Part shown: positions 1 to 11,684 of the stretch, piece by piece | Numbering within the stretch: position 1 is the stretch's first letter | How the letters are laid out: every line of letters begins with the position of its first letter | Assembly: GCA_036924085.1 (NCBI GenBank) | Contig: JAVGWX010000012.1 | Location: 847,501-911,500 of the forward strand | DNA length: 64,000 nt | Direction: 5' to 3' | Source of the DNA: Ariolimax columbianus | Taxonomy: Eukaryota; Mollusca; Gastropoda; Stylommatophora; Arionidae | Position numbers and translations under genes: made by a program | The notes under the pieces: model-generated | Databases searched by the model: none | The model's input: the letters and a program-made list of their open reading frames with translations, nothing else | What the model was told of the DNA's origin: nothing

Positions 1-262
1 TACGTTTGTGTCTAGTTGTTGTCATGGTGATATGTTTGTGTCTAGTTGTTGTCATGGTGATACGTTTGTGTCTAGTTGTTGTCATGGTGGTGCGTTTGTG
101 TCTAGTTGTTGTCATGGTGGTACTTTTTGTGTCTAGTTGTTGTCATGGTGATATGTTCGTGTCAAGTATGTTGTCAGGGTGATATGTTTGTGTTTAGTTT
201 GTTGTCGTGGTGATATGTTTGTGTTTAGTTTGTTGTCAGGGTGATATGTTTGTGTCTATCTT
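1..262. repeat. 30-bp tandem array
   Basis: About eight copies of a 30-bp unit built around tgtgtctagttgttgtcatg, drifting towards the right. The last partial unit forms the acceptor region of exon 1. The array probably continues to the left of the window. Confidence 0.9.
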
Positions 263-268
263 CTGAAG

Positions 269-353
269 GGTGCCTTTGTCTATGAAGTCACAGCTGTTTG
301 TAGATTTGGTCAGGAACTGGAACTGGCTGGTCAGACAACCTTTTATGGTGTTG
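269..353 (+). CDS. CFAP65: CFAP65-like exon 1 of window
   Basis: 85 nt, opened by ttctgaag and closed by the donor gtaagt. It reads GAFVYEVTAVCRFG, then a segment ending TTFYGV plus the first base of a glycine codon. Alternating hydrophobic residues suit an ASH/MSP beta-sandwich strand. The acceptor lies in the last, degenerate unit of the upstream 30-bp array, so the array supplies the pyrimidine tract. The downstream array begins about five bases after the donor. Earlier exons are outside the window. Confidence 0.8.
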
Positions 354-358
354 GTAAG

Positions 359-2055
359 TTGGTCTGTTGTTGTTGTTGTACCAATAGTTGGTCTGCTGTT
401 GTTGTTGTACCAATAGTTGGTCTGTTGTTGTACCAATAGGTTGTCTGTTGTTGTTGTACCAATAGTTGGTCTGTTGTTGTTGTTGTACCAATAGTTGGTC
501 TGCTGTTGTTGTTGTACCAATAGTTGGTCTGTTGTTGTTGTTGTACCAATAGGTTGTCTGTTGTTGTTGTACCAATAGTTGGTCTGTTGTTGTACCAATA
601 GTTGGTCTGTTGTTGTTGTTGTACCAATAGTTGGTCTGCTGTTGTTGTTGTACCAATAGTTGGTCTGTTGTTGTTGTTGTACCAATAGGTTGTCTGTTGT
701 TGTTGTACCAATAGTTGGTCTGTTGTTGTTGTTGTTGTACCAATAGTTGGTCTGCTGTTGTACCAATAGTTGGTCTGTTGTTGTTGTTGTACCAATAGTT
801 GGTCTGTTGTTGTTGTTGTACCAATAGGTTGTCTGTTGTTGTTGTACCAATAGTTGGTCTGTTGTTGTTGTTGTTGTACCAATAGTTGGTCTGTTGTTGT
901 ACCAATAGTTGGTCTGTTGTTGTTGTTGTACCAATAGTTGGTCTGTTGTTGTTGTTGTACCAATAGGTTGTCTGTTGTTGTTGTACCAATAGTTGGTCTG
1001 TTGTTGTTGTTGTTGTACCAATAGTTGGTCTGTTGTTGTACCAATAGTTGGTCTGTTGTTGTTGTTGTACCAATAGTTGGTCTGTTGTTGTTGTTGTACC
1101 AATAGGTTGTCTGTTGTTGTTGTACCAATAGTTGGTCTGCTGTTGTACCAATAGTTGGTCTGCTGTTGTTGTTGTACCAATAGGTTGTCTGTTGTTGTTG
1201 TACCAATAGTTGGTCTGTTGTTGTACCAATAGTTGGTCTGTTGTTGTTGTACCAATAGTTGGTCTGTTGTTGTACCAATAGTTGGTCTGTTGTTGTTGTA
1301 CCAATAGTTGGTCTGTTGTTGTACCAATAGGTTGTCTGTTGTTGTTGTACCAATAGTTGGTCTGTTGTTGTTGTTGTACCAATAGTTGGTCTGTTGTTGT
1401 TGTTGTACCAATAGTTGGTCTGTTGTTGTTGTTGTACCAATAGTTGGTCTGTTGTTGTTGTACCAATAGTTGGTCTGTTGTTGTACCAATAGTTGGTCTG
1501 TTGTTGTTGTACCAATAGTTGGTCTGTTGTTGTACCAATAGTTGGTCTGTTGTTGTTGTACCAATAGTTGGTCTGTTGTTGTTGTTGTACCAATAGTTGG
1601 TCTGTTGTTGTTGTTGTACCAATAGTTGGTCTGTTGTTGTTGTTGTACCAATAGTTGGTCTGTTGTTGTTGTACCAATAGTTGGTCTGTTGTTGTACCAA
1701 TAGGTTGTCTGTTGTTGTTGTACCAATAGTTGGTCTGTTGTTGTTGTTGTACCAATAGTTGGTCTGCTGTTGTTGTTGTACCAATAGTTGGTCTGTTGTT
1801 GTTGTTGTACCAATAGGTTGTCTGTTGTTGTTGTACCAATAGTTGGTCTGCTGTTGTTGTTGTACCAATAGTTGGTCTGTTGTTGTTGTTGTACCAATAG
1901 GTTGTCTGTTGTTGTTGTACCAATAGTTGGTCTGCTGTTGTTGTTGTACCAATAGTTGGTCTGCTGTTGTTGTTGTACCAATAGTTGGTCTGTTGTTGTT
2001 GTTGTACCAATAGGTTGTCTGTTGTTGTTGTACCAATAGTTGGTCTGTTGTTGTG
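359..2055. repeat. TTG-rich minisatellite, units of about 18-33 bp
   Basis: Units consist of ttggtctg, a variable run of tgt or tgc triplets, then accaatag. Length changes come mainly from the triplet run, as in polymorphic microsatellites. It begins five bases after the exon 1 donor. The minus strand is open over more than 500 codons in three frames because many units are multiples of three; this is not a gene. Confidence 0.95.
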
Positions 2056-2084
2056 GTATGAATATTTTGTCTCTTGCTATAGTA

Positions 2085-2340
2085 ACAGGATTTGTTCAGT
2101 GCTCTAGAATCAGAACAGAAGTGTCTGCCCCATGCCTATTTGATTACTATGACAAAGGGACTGGCCCTCTGAGATGGTGCTCGCTCGATGATCCCAGCTT
2201 TCAGCATGTCTTTGATGGCCTTTTCGACTACCTTCTGATTCTAAAGTGAAGTCGTGTACACAAATAGGTTCTCTGGTGCACTTTCTCCATCTGTACAGAG
2301 TGTTCGTCTGACCCAACTTCATGTTGCTGAGACCAAACAC
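2085..2340 (-). pseudogene. Ty3/gypsy-type reverse transcriptase remnant
   Basis: On the minus strand, around 2110-2250, one frame reads VVEKAIKDMLKAGIIERAPS, then ASPFVIVIK and a stop. This is the N-terminal part of a Ty3/gypsy RT (E..I..ML..GIIEPS.SP.ASPVV.V.K). A stop lies about four codons before this run, and the expected DG..R..VDYR part is out of frame. No LTR, protease or integrase is visible, so it is a short decayed fragment. Confidence 0.7.
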
Positions 2341-2439
2341 TTTCTCGTGTCATAACACTAAATGTTTGGGAGCCGTGGCTAGTAGCTTCCTCCTTGTCGT
2401 CAACCTACCAGCTCTTGATGTTTTCTACGAGGTTAATTG

Positions 2440-2748
2440 CCTCTTCTGCCCCGTACCCCTGCCCTGTACCCCTGCACATACCCCTGCCCTGTACCCCTGC
2501 CCCGTACCCCTGCCCCGTACCCCTGCTCCGTACCCCTGCCCTGTACCCCTGCCCCGTACCCCTGCCCCATACCCCTGCCTCATACACCTGCCCCGTACCC
2601 CTGCCCCATACCCCTGCCCCGTACCCCTGCCCCATACCCCTGCCCCGTACCCCTGCCCTGTACCCCTGCCCCATACCCCTGCCCCGTACCCCTGCCTCAT
2701 ACCCCTACCCCGTACCCCTGCCTCATACCCCTGCCCCGTACCTTTGCT
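2440..2748. repeat. 13-bp C-rich array
   Basis: About 23 copies of gtacccctgcccc with single-base variants. The unit length is not a multiple of three, so all three forward frames stay open with a 13-residue repeat. This is a by-product of composition. Confidence 0.93.
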
Positions 2749-2796
2749 TCAGAATGGTCTCTGTTCTTAGAAGCAACATTCGTTACTTCACTGTTC

Positions 2797-2975
2797 CTCG
2801 GGTACCGATTGGCCCGTCCTCAGGTACCGATTGGCCCGTCCTCGGTACCGATTGGCCCGTCCTCGGGTACCGATTGGCCCGTCCTCGGGTACCGATTGGC
2901 CCGTCCTCAGGTACCGATTGGCCCGTCCTCGGGTACCGATTGGCCCGTCCTCGGGTACCGATTGGCCCGTCGTCC
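2797..2975. repeat. 22-bp array
   Basis: About eight copies of a 21-22-bp unit containing ggtaccgattggcccgtcct. Confidence 0.93.
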
Positions 2976-3229
2976 CTAAATCTCTCATACCCCGTCGTCA
3001 CATCACACTTGCCGTCTGGCCTGACAACATTTTACAGGCCTCATGACTGCTTCTTATCTCCTGAAGATGGTGGGCCTGGCACCCCACCCTGATGATGGTG
3101 GCCTGGCTCTTCTTATCTCCTGAAGATGGTGGGCCTGGCTCCCCACCCTGATGGACCTGACTCATGTTGAATCCAATCTCATTGGCCAGATTATTAGAAC
3201 ACGACTTTGGGGTTGGTATGTTTTACCCT
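2976..3229. other. Intron sequence with one imperfect direct duplication
   Basis: The stretch from cttcttatctcctgaagatg to ccccaccctgatg occurs twice (near 3050-3095 and 3108-3152). No exon with matching phase was found. Confidence 0.7.
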
Positions 3230-4015
3230 ATTGTTAGAATGGACTGGTCCAGACTGTATCATCTGGCCCTGACTATCACCTGACCCTGACCCAGACTGTA
3301 TCACCTGACCCTGACTGTATCACCTAGTCCTGACTGTATCACCTAACCTAGACTGTATCACTTGACCCTGACTGTATAACTTGACCCTGACTGTATCACC
3401 TGGCCCTAACTGTATCACCTGGCCCAGACTGTATCACCTGACCCTGACTATCACCTGACCCTGACTGTATCACATGACCCAGACTGTATCACCTGGCCCT
3501 GACTGTATCACCTGGCCCAGACTGTATCACCTGACCCTGACTATCACCTGACCCTGACTGTATCACCTGACCCAGACTGTATCACCTGACCCTGACTGTA
3601 TCACCTGGCCCAGACTATCACCTGACCTTGACTGTATCACCTGACCCAGACTGTATCACCTATCCCTGACTGTATCACCTGACCCTGACTATCACCTGAC
3701 CCTGACTGTATCACCTGACCCAGACTGTATCACCTGACCCTGACTGTATCACCTATCCCTAACTGTATCACCTGACTCTGACTATCAACTGACCCTGACT
3801 GTATCACCTATCCCTGACTGTATCACCTATCCCTAACTGTATCACCTGACCCTGACTATCAACTGACCCTGACTGTATCACCTATCCCTGACTGTATCAC
3901 CTATCCCTGACTGTATCACCTGGCCCTGACTGTATCACAAGGCCCAGACTGTATCACTTGACCCTGACTGTGTCACCTGACCCTGACTGTATCACCTGAC
4001 CCTGACTGTATCACT
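3230..4015. repeat. 19-bp array
   Basis: Tandem tgtatcacctgaccctgac units with shortened ones (ctatcacctgaccctga) interspersed. It ends about 40 nt before exon 2. Confidence 0.93.
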
Positions 4016-4056
4016 CGTCATGTGTGACCTGACATTCAGAGTTTCTCACCTGACAG

Positions 4057-4211
4057 GTAAGTTCCCTCACCTGGTTGTGTCACATTCTGGACAGAAAGTC
4101 CAGACCGGGAGCCTGGGCACGTCATTGGTTGCGGAGTCCGAGGTCAACTTTGGGAAGGTTGCTGTTGCTATGATGGCAGAAGTTGTAGTGGAGCTGCACA
4201 ACCTTTCGCCG
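4057..4211 (+). CDS. CFAP65: CFAP65-like exon 2
   Basis: 155 nt; its first two bases complete the glycine begun in exon 1, giving GVGKFPHLVV across the junction. It continues with VNFGKVAVAMMAEVVVELHN and LSP, the usual close of an ASH-domain strand pair (FG.V..G......L.N.SP). The donor is gttggt at 4212. The exon starts with the bases gtaagt directly after cag, so the acceptor also reads as a perfect donor. The 14-bp array starts about 14 nt after the exon. Confidence 0.85.
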
Positions 4212-4224
4212 GTTGGTGTTGTTT

Positions 4225-5785
4225 TCAGTGGTAGCATGTCAGTGGTAGTGTGTCAGTGGTAGCATGTCAGTGGTAGTGTGTCAATGGTAGCATGTCAGTG
4301 GTAGCATGTCAGTGGTAGTGGGTCGGTTGTAGCATGTCAGTGGTAGTGTGTCATAGGTAGTGTGTTGGTGGTAGCATGTCAGTGTTAGGGGTCGGTGGTA
4401 GCATGTCAGTGGTAGTGTGTCAATGGTAGCATGTCAGTGGTAGTGTGTCAATGGTAGCATGTCAGTGGTAGTGGTCGGTGGTAGCATGTCAGTGGTAGTG
4501 TGTCAATGGTAGTGTGTCAGTGGTAGTGTTGCAATAGTAGCATGTCATTGGTAGCATGTCAATGGTAGCATGTCAGTGGTAGCATATCAGTGGTAGTGTG
4601 TCAGTGGTAGAATGTCAGTGGTAGCATATCAGTGGTAGTGTGTCAGTGGTAGAATGTCAGTGGTAGTGTGTCAATGGTAGCATGTCAGTGGTAGTGTGTC
4701 AGTGGTAGCATGTCAGTAGTAGTGTATCAGTGGTAGTGTCAGTGGTAGTGTGTGAATTGTAGCTTGTCAGTGGTAGTGTGTAAATTGTAGCATGTCAGTG
4801 GTAGTGTGTCAATGGTAGCATGTCAGTGGTAGTGTGTCTGTGGTAGTGTGTCAATTGTAGCATGTCATAGGTAGCATGTCAGTGGTAGTGTGTCAATTGT
4901 AGCATGTCATAGGTAGCATGTCAGTGGTAGTGTGTCAGTGGTAGTGTGTCAGTGGTAGCATGTCAGTGGCAGCATGTCAGTGGTAGTGTGTCAGTGGTAG
5001 TGTGTCACTGGTAGCATGTCAGTGGTAGCATGTCAGTGGTAGTGTGTCACTGGTAGCATGTCAGTGGTAGTGTGTCAGTGCTAGTGTGTCAGTGGTAGCA
5101 TGTCAGTGGTAGCATGTCAGTGGTAGTGTGTCAATTGTAGCATGTCAGTGGTAGTGTGTCAATTGTAGCATGTCAGTGGTAGTGTGTCTGTGGTAGTGTG
5201 TCAATTGTAGCATGTCAGTGGTAGTGTGTCAATTGTAGCATGTCATAGGTAGCATGTCAGTGGTAGTGTGTCAATTGTAGCATGTCAGTGGTAGTGTGTC
5301 AATTGTAGCATGTCAGTGGTAGCATGTCAGTGGTAGCATGTCAGTGGTAGTGTGTCAATTGTAGCATGTCAGTGGTAGTGTGTCAGTGGTAGCATGTCAG
5401 TGGCAGCATGTCATTGGTAGTGTGTCAGTGGTAGTGTGTCACTGGTAGCATGTCAGTGGTAGCATGTCAGTGGTAGTGTGTCACTGGTAGTGTGTCAGTG
5501 GTAGTGTGTCAGTGGTAGCATGTCAGTGGTAGCATGTCAGTGGTAGTGTGTCAATGGTAGTGTGTCAATGGTAGCATGTCAGTGGTAGGATGTCAGTGGT
5601 AGTGTGTCAATTGTAGCATGTCAGTGGTAGCATGTCAATAGTAGCATGTCAGTGGTAGTGTGTCAATGGTAGCATGTCAGTGGTAGGATGTCAGTGGTAG
5701 TGTGTCAATGGTAGCATGTCAGTGGTAGTGTGTCAATTGTAGCATGTCAGTGGTAGTGTGTCAGTGGTAGTGTACATGTTATAAT
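4225..5785. repeat. 14-bp array
   Basis: About 110 units of agtggtagtgtgtc and agtggtagcatgtc. The two variants alternate in recurring blocks, which points to multi-unit duplications. Confidence 0.95.
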
Positions 5786-5849
5786 CAACTTGTAGTGGTG
5801 GCATGCCCTTGACAAGTTATTTGAAAATAGAAATGTGACAGAGCTATTG

Positions 5850-6228
5850 TCTCTATGTATGTGTGTATATGTGTTGGTTGTATGTGTGTGTGTGTGTGTC
5901 GGTTGTATGTGTGTGTGTATGTGTGTGCATATGTGTTCCTTGTATGTGTGTGTTGGTTGTATGTGTGTGTGTATGTGTTGGTTGTATGTGTGTGTATGTG
6001 TGTGTATATGTGTTGGTTGTATGTGTCTGTATGTGTTGGTTGTATGTTTGTGTGTATGTGTTGGTTGTATGTATGTCGGTATGTGTGTGTGTGTATGTGT
6101 TGGTTGTATGTATGTGTGTATGTGTTGGTTGAATGTGTGTCGGTATGTGTGTGTGTGTATGTGTTGGTTGTATGTGTTGCTTGTATGTGTGTATGTGTTG
6201 TCTGTATGTGTGCATGTGTTGGTTATGT
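5850..6228. repeat. TG-rich low-complexity array
   Basis: Built on tatgtgttggttgtatgtgt and plain (TG)n. All forward frames are open because stop codons are rare in this composition. Confidence 0.9.
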
Positions 6229-6439
6229 GATGTGGTATTGATGTAGCCTGTGCTCCGTGGAATGCTTAGACTTGATCAGACAAACAAAAATAAATATACA
6301 TTTTGATTGGTTCATTGATGAGTTCTGTTAGCCCTCCTGATCTCTGCGACGTCCTGATGGGAAAGCAGACAGAGCTGGCCCATTATTGATCTCATCAGCT
6401 TAGAACACATTTTCATAACATGGAACATTTTTATATTAG

Positions 6440-8555
6440 AAGTTTCATGACATTCATTGGACCAATATTTGTGGGGAACATTTCTCTAGTTGTATAACCT
6501 TGGACCAATATTTGTGGGGAACATTTCTCTAGTTGTATAACCTTGGACCAATATTTGTGGGGAACATTTCTCTAGTTGTATAACCTTGTTGGACCAATAT
6601 TTGTGGGGAACATTTCTCTAGTTGTATAACCTTGGACCAATATTTGTGGGGAACATTTCTCTAGTTGTATAACCTTGTTGGACCAATATTTGTGGGGAAC
6701 ATTTCTCTAGTTGTATAACCTTGGACCAATATTTGTGGGGAACATTTCTCTAGTTGTATAACCTTGTTGGACCAATATTATTTTTGAAAATTTCTCTAGT
6801 CGTATAACCTTGGACCAATATTTGTGGGTAACATTTCTCTAGTTTTATAGTCTTGGACCAATATTTTGGGGAACATTTCTCTAGTTTTATAGTCTTGGAC
6901 CAATATTTGTGGGGAACATTTCTCTAGTTGTATAACCTTGTTGGACCAATATTTGTGGGGAACATTTCTCTAGTTGTATAACCTTGTTGGACCAATATTT
7001 GTGGGGAACATTTCTCTAGTTGTATAACCTTGTTGGACCAATATTTGTGGGGAACATTTCTCTAGTTGTATAACCTTGGACCAATATTTGTGGGGAACAT
7101 TTCTCTAGTTGTATAACCTTGTTGGACCAATATTATTTTTGAAAATTTCTCTAGTCGTATAACCTTGGACCAATATTTGTGGGTAACATTTCTCTAGTTT
7201 TATAGTCTTGGACCAATATTTTGGGGAACATTTCTCTAGTTTTATAGTCTTGGACCAATATTTGCGGGGAACATTTCTCTAGTTGTATAACCTTGTTAGA
7301 CCAATATTTGTGGGGAACATTTCTCTAGTTGTATAACCTTGTTGGACCAATATTTGTGGGGAACATTTCTCTAGTTGTATAACCTTGTTGGACCAATATT
7401 TGTGGGGAACATTTCTCTAGTTGTATAACCTTGTTGGACCAATATTATTTTTGAAAATTTCTCTAGTTGTATAACCTTGGACCAATATTTGTGGGTAACA
7501 TTTCTCTAGTTTTATAGTCTTGGACCAATATTTTGGGGAACATTTCTCTAGTTTTATAGTCTTGGACCAATATTTGTGGGGAACATTTCTCTAGTTGTAT
7601 AACCTTGTTGGACCAATATTTGTGGGGAACATTTCTCTAGTTGTATAACCTTGTTGGACCAATATTTGTGGGGAACATTTCTCTAGTTGTATAACCTTGT
7701 TGGACCAATATTTGTGGGGAACATTTCTCTAGTTGTATAACCTTGTTGGACCAATATTATTTTTGAAAATTTCTCTAGTTGTATAACCTTGGACCAATAT
7801 TTGTGGGTAACATTTCTCTAGTTTTATAGTCCTGGACCAATATTTTGGGGAACATTTCTCTAGTTTTATAGTCTTGGACCAATATTTGTGGGGAACATTT
7901 CTCTAGTTTTAGTCTTGGACCAATATTTGGGGGGAACATTTCTCTAGTTTTATAGTCTTGGACCAATATTTGGGGGGAACATTTCTCTAGTTTTAGTCTT
8001 GGACCAATATTTGGGGGGAACATTTCTCTAGTTTTATAGTCTTGGACCAATATTTGGGGGGAACATTTCTCTAGTTTTATAGACTTGGACCAATATTTGG
8101 GGGGAACATTTCTCTAGTTTTAGTCTTTGACCAATATTTGGGGGGAACATTTCTCTAGTTTTAGTCTTGGACCAATATTTGGGGGGAACATTTCTCTAGT
8201 TTTATAGTCTTGGACCCATATTTGGGGGGAACATTTCTCTAGTTTTAGTCTTGGACCAATATTTGTGGGGAACATTTCTCTAGTTTTATAGACTTGGACC
8301 AATATTTGTGGGGAACATTTCTCTAGTTTTAGTCTTGGACCAATATTTGTGGGGAACATTTCTCTAGTTTTAGTCTTGGACCAATATTTGTGGGGAACAT
8401 TTCTCTAGTTTTAGTCTTGGACCAATATTTGTGGGGAACATTTCTCTAGTTTTAGTCTTGGACCAATATTTGTGGGGAACATTTCTCTAGTTTTATAGAC
8501 TTGGACCAATATTTGTGGGGAACATTTCTCTAGTTTTAGACTTGGACCAATATTG
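6440..8555. repeat. 40-43-bp array
   Basis: About 50 units running from ggaccaatatttg through aacatttctctag to the next unit. The left part has ttgtataacctt between units, the right part a shorter ttttagtctt spacer. A five-unit block with a diverged member (tatttttgaaaatttctc) recurs near 6778, 7132, 7446 and 7758, so there is higher-order structure with a period of about 310-355 bp. Confidence 0.93.
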
Positions 8556-8640
8556 ACATTGGATAATTGTGAGAATATAATTCTTGGTATTTGTGTGGGC
8601 CATTAATGGATCTTGACTTAATGAATGTTTCATGGATCAG

Positions 8641-8754
8641 GTGCAAACACCTTTTTGTGTGGACAGAGTGCCAGGCATGAGTCACCAGACCACAGTGTTC
8701 CGCTGCACACAGGCCACAGGAGTGGTTCCTCCCATGAGCTTTGTGAAGATTCCC
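8641..8754 (+). CDS. CFAP65: CFAP65-like exon 3
   Basis: 114 nt in phase 0, between acceptor ggatcag and donor gtgagt. It reads VQTPFCVDRVPG, then SHQTTVFRCTQATGVVPP and SFVKIP. Joined to exon 2 it gives HNLSPVQTPFCVDR, the expected run from one ASH strand into the next. No stop or frameshift is present. The motif gtgagtac recurs in the GTT-rich array that starts about 60 nt downstream. Confidence 0.85.
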
Positions 8755-8816
8755 GTGAGTTCTGAGGATGTCGTTTGTAGTGGTGGTTGATTGACACTGC
8801 TGAAGTTGTTAATGTT

Positions 8817-9890
8817 CTGAGTACTGATGTTGTTGTGAGTATTGATCTTGTTGTTGTGAGTACTGATGTTGTTGTTGTGAGTACTGATGTTGTTGTTGCG
8901 AGTACTGATGTTGTTGTTGTGAGTACTGATGTTGTTGTTGCGAGTACTGATGTAGTTGTTGTTAGTACTGTTGTTGTTGTTGTGAGTACTTATATTGTTG
9001 TTGTGAGTACTGTTGTTGTTGTTGTGAGTACTGGAGCTGTTGTTGTTGTGAGTACTGAAGTTGTTGTTGTGAGTACTGATGTTGTTGTTCTTGCTAGTAC
9101 TAATGTTGTTGTTGTAGCTAGTACTGATGTTGTTGTTGTTGGTAGTTCTAATGTTGTTGTTGGTAGTACTGATGTTGTTGTTGGTAGTACTAATGTTGTT
9201 GTTGTTGGTAGTGCTGATGTTGTTGTAGCTAGTACTGATGTTGTTGTTGGTAGTACTAATGTTGTTGTTGTTGGTAGTGCTGATGTTGTTGTTGTTGGTA
9301 GTGCTGATGTTGTTGTAGCTAGTACTGATGTTGTTGTTGGTAGTACTAATGTTGTTGTTGTTGGTAGTACTGATGTTGTTTTTGTTGGTAGTACTGATGT
9401 TGTTGTTGTAGCTAGTACTGATGTTGTTGTTGTTGGTAGTTCTAATGTTGTTGTTGGTAGTACTGATGTTGTTGTTGGTAGTACTAATGTTGTTGTTGTT
9501 GGTAGTGCTGATGTTGTTGTTGGTAGTACTGATGTTGTTGTTGGTAGTACTAATGTTGTTGTTGTTGGTAGTGCTGATGTTGTTGTTGGTAGTACTGATG
9601 TTGTTGTTGTAGCTAGTACTAATGTTGTTGTTGTTGGTAGTGCTGATGTTGTTGTAGCTAGTACTGATGTTGTTGTAGCTAGTACTAATGTTGTTGTTGG
9701 TAGTACTGATGTTGTTGTTGTAGCTAGTACTGATGTTGTTGTTAGTACTAATGTTGTTGTTTTTGGTAGTTCTAATGTTGTTGTTTTTGGTAGTTCTAAT
9801 GTTGTTGTTGTTGCTAGTACTGATGTTGTTGTTGCTAGTACTGATATTGTTGTTGGTTGTACTGATATTGTTATATCATCAAGTTGTTTT
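8817..9890. repeat. 18-21-bp GTT-rich array
   Basis: Units of agtactgatgttgttgttg with variable gtt/gta runs. The left part carries gtgagtac in each unit, a copy of the donor motif found at exon 3. A 375-codon forward frame of the type VVVVSTD results from units that are multiples of three. Confidence 0.93.
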
Positions 9891-9972
9891 ATCATTTGTA
9901 TCATCTGTTGCTGACGTCTATGAAGACGTTGTGTACTCTGGAAAATAAACCGTATCTCTCTTGAACTTTCAG

Positions 9973-10081
9973 ATCACATTCAGCCCTCAGACTGTAGATA
10001 TGACCAGCATTGATTACTTCAACATCACCACAGTGGGTAGTGTCAGCCACATCATCATCAAGTGTGTGGGAACAGCCATAG
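9973..10081 (+). CDS. CFAP65: CFAP65-like exon 4
   Basis: 109 nt between acceptor aactttcag and donor gtgagt. It reads ITFSPQTVDMTSIDYFNI, then VSHIIIKCVGTAI and one base of a glycine codon. The pattern I.FSP.....S.DYF followed by a hydrophobic strand and C.GTA is typical of the end of an ASH/MSP repeat in HYDIN, CFAP47 and CFAP65 proteins. A 20-bp array begins about 9 nt after the donor. Confidence 0.88.
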
Positions 10082-10089
10082 GTGAGTAG

Positions 10090-10368
10090 ATCAATCTAGT
10101 TAGTTGTAGGTCAGTCTAGTTAGTTGTAGGTCAATCTAGTTAGTTGTAGGTCAGTCTAGTTAGTTGTAGGTCAGTCTAGTTAGTTGTAGGTCAGTCTAGT
10201 TAGTTGTAGGTCAATCTAGTTAGTTGTAGGTCAGTCTAGTTAGTTGTAGGTCAATCTAGTTAGTTGTAGGTCAGTCTAGTTAGTTGTGGGTCAGTCTAGT
10301 TAGTTGTAGGTCAATCTAGTTAGTTGTAGGTCAGTCTAGTTAGTTATAGGTCAATAGTTAGTTGTAGG
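10090..10368. repeat. 20-bp array
   Basis: About 14 copies of tagttagttgtaggtcagtc, starting about 9 nt after the exon 4 donor. Confidence 0.95.
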
Positions 10369-11088
10369 GTCAGGGATTCCAGACAGGGTCAGGGATCTCA
10401 GGTAGGGCCAGGGATCTTAGACAGGGTCAGGGATCCCAGACAGGGTCAGGGATCTCAGGCAGGGTCAGGGATCTCAGGTAGGGTCAGGGATCTTAGACAG
10501 GGTCAGGAATCTCAGGTAGGGTCAGGGATCTCAGACAGGGTCAGGGATCTCAGGCAGGGTCAGGGATCTCAGGCAGGGTCAGGGATCTCAGGCAGGGTCA
10601 AGGATCTCAGGCAGGGTCAGGGATCTCAGGCAGGGTCAGGGATCTCAGGTAGGGTCAGTGATCTCAGGCAGGGTCAGGGATCTCAGGTAGGGTCAGTGAT
10701 CTCAGGCAGGGTCAGGGATCTCAGGCAGGGTCAGGTATCTCAGGCAGGCTCAGGGATCTCAGGCAGGCTCAGGGATCTCAGGCAGGGTCAGGGATCTCAG
10801 GTAGGGTCAGTGATCTCAGGCAGAGTCAGGGATCTCAGGCAGAGTCAGGGATCTCAGGTAGGGATCTCAGGTAGGGTCAGTGATCTCAGGCAGGGTCAGT
10901 GAACTCAGGCAGGGTCAGGGATCTCAGGTAGGGTCAGGGATCTCAGGTAGGGTCAGGGATCTCAGGTAGGGTCAGGGATCTCAGGCAGGGTCAGGGATCT
11001 CAGGTAATGTCAGGGATCTCAGGCAGGGTCAGGGATCTCAGGTAGGGTCAGGGATCTCAGGCAGGGTCAGGGATCTCAGGCAGGGATG
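10369..11088. repeat. 19-bp array
   Basis: About 38 copies of agggtcagggatctcaggc or its variant ending in ggt. The variant creates the acceptor/donor-like string ctcaggtaggg. Confidence 0.94.
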
Positions 11089-11169
11089 ATCCCAATCATG
11101 GTCCCGAACCAAGGGGCCATTGAAAGCTATAACCTGGTAGGAAGCAAGGGTGTGGGCGAGAGGCTGGTT

Positions 11170-11622
11170 CAGGGTTGAGAGGCTAGATGTTTCGGTCATC
11201 TCGGACAGAGCCGGGCTGGTTCAGACAGAGGTTAGATGTGTCGGTCATCTCGGACAGAGCCGGTCTGGTTCAGATAGATGTTAGATGTGCCGGTCATCTC
11301 GGATAGAGCGGGTCTGGTTCAGACAGCGGTTAGATGTGTCGGTCATCTCGGACAGAGCCGGTCTGGTTCAGACAGACGTTAGATGTGTTGGTCATCTCGG
11401 ACAGAGCTGGTCTGGTTCAGATAGATGTTAGATGTGCCGGTCATCTCGGATAGAGCGGGTCTGGTTCAGACAGAGGTTAGATGTGTCGGTCATCTTGGAC
11501 AGAGCCGGTCTGGTTCAGACAGCGGTTAGATGTGTCGGTCATCTCGGACAGAGCCGGTCTGGTTCAGACAGCGGTTAGATGTGTCGGTCATCTCGGACAG
11601 AGCCGGTCTAGTTACTAAATGT
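11170..11622. repeat. 49-bp array
   Basis: About nine units containing tcggacagagccggtctggt followed by tcagacag and gttagatgtgtcggtcatc. Confidence 0.92.
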
Positions 11623-11684
11623 AACTTTTCATTGTCTGAAAACAGGTTGAGGGACAGTTGGAGAGGTCACGCTAAGAATTGCGG

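Noticed and set aside
236..2036. Three minus-strand frames of 555-582 codons rich in Gln, Asn and Thr
   Set aside because: All three frames of the same array are open together, start codons are mostly not ATG, and unit-length variation is compatible with all of them. It looks like satellite composition, not a Q/N-rich protein.
3030..3160. Possible exon after ttttacag near 3037
   Set aside because: It does not keep phase between exons 1 and 2, which already join perfectly through a split glycine codon, and it contains the start of a direct duplication.
8787..9914. A 375-codon valine/serine-rich frame
   Set aside because: It lies in the intron between exons 3 and 4 and repeats a GTT-rich unit. 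There is no non-repetitive domain at either end.
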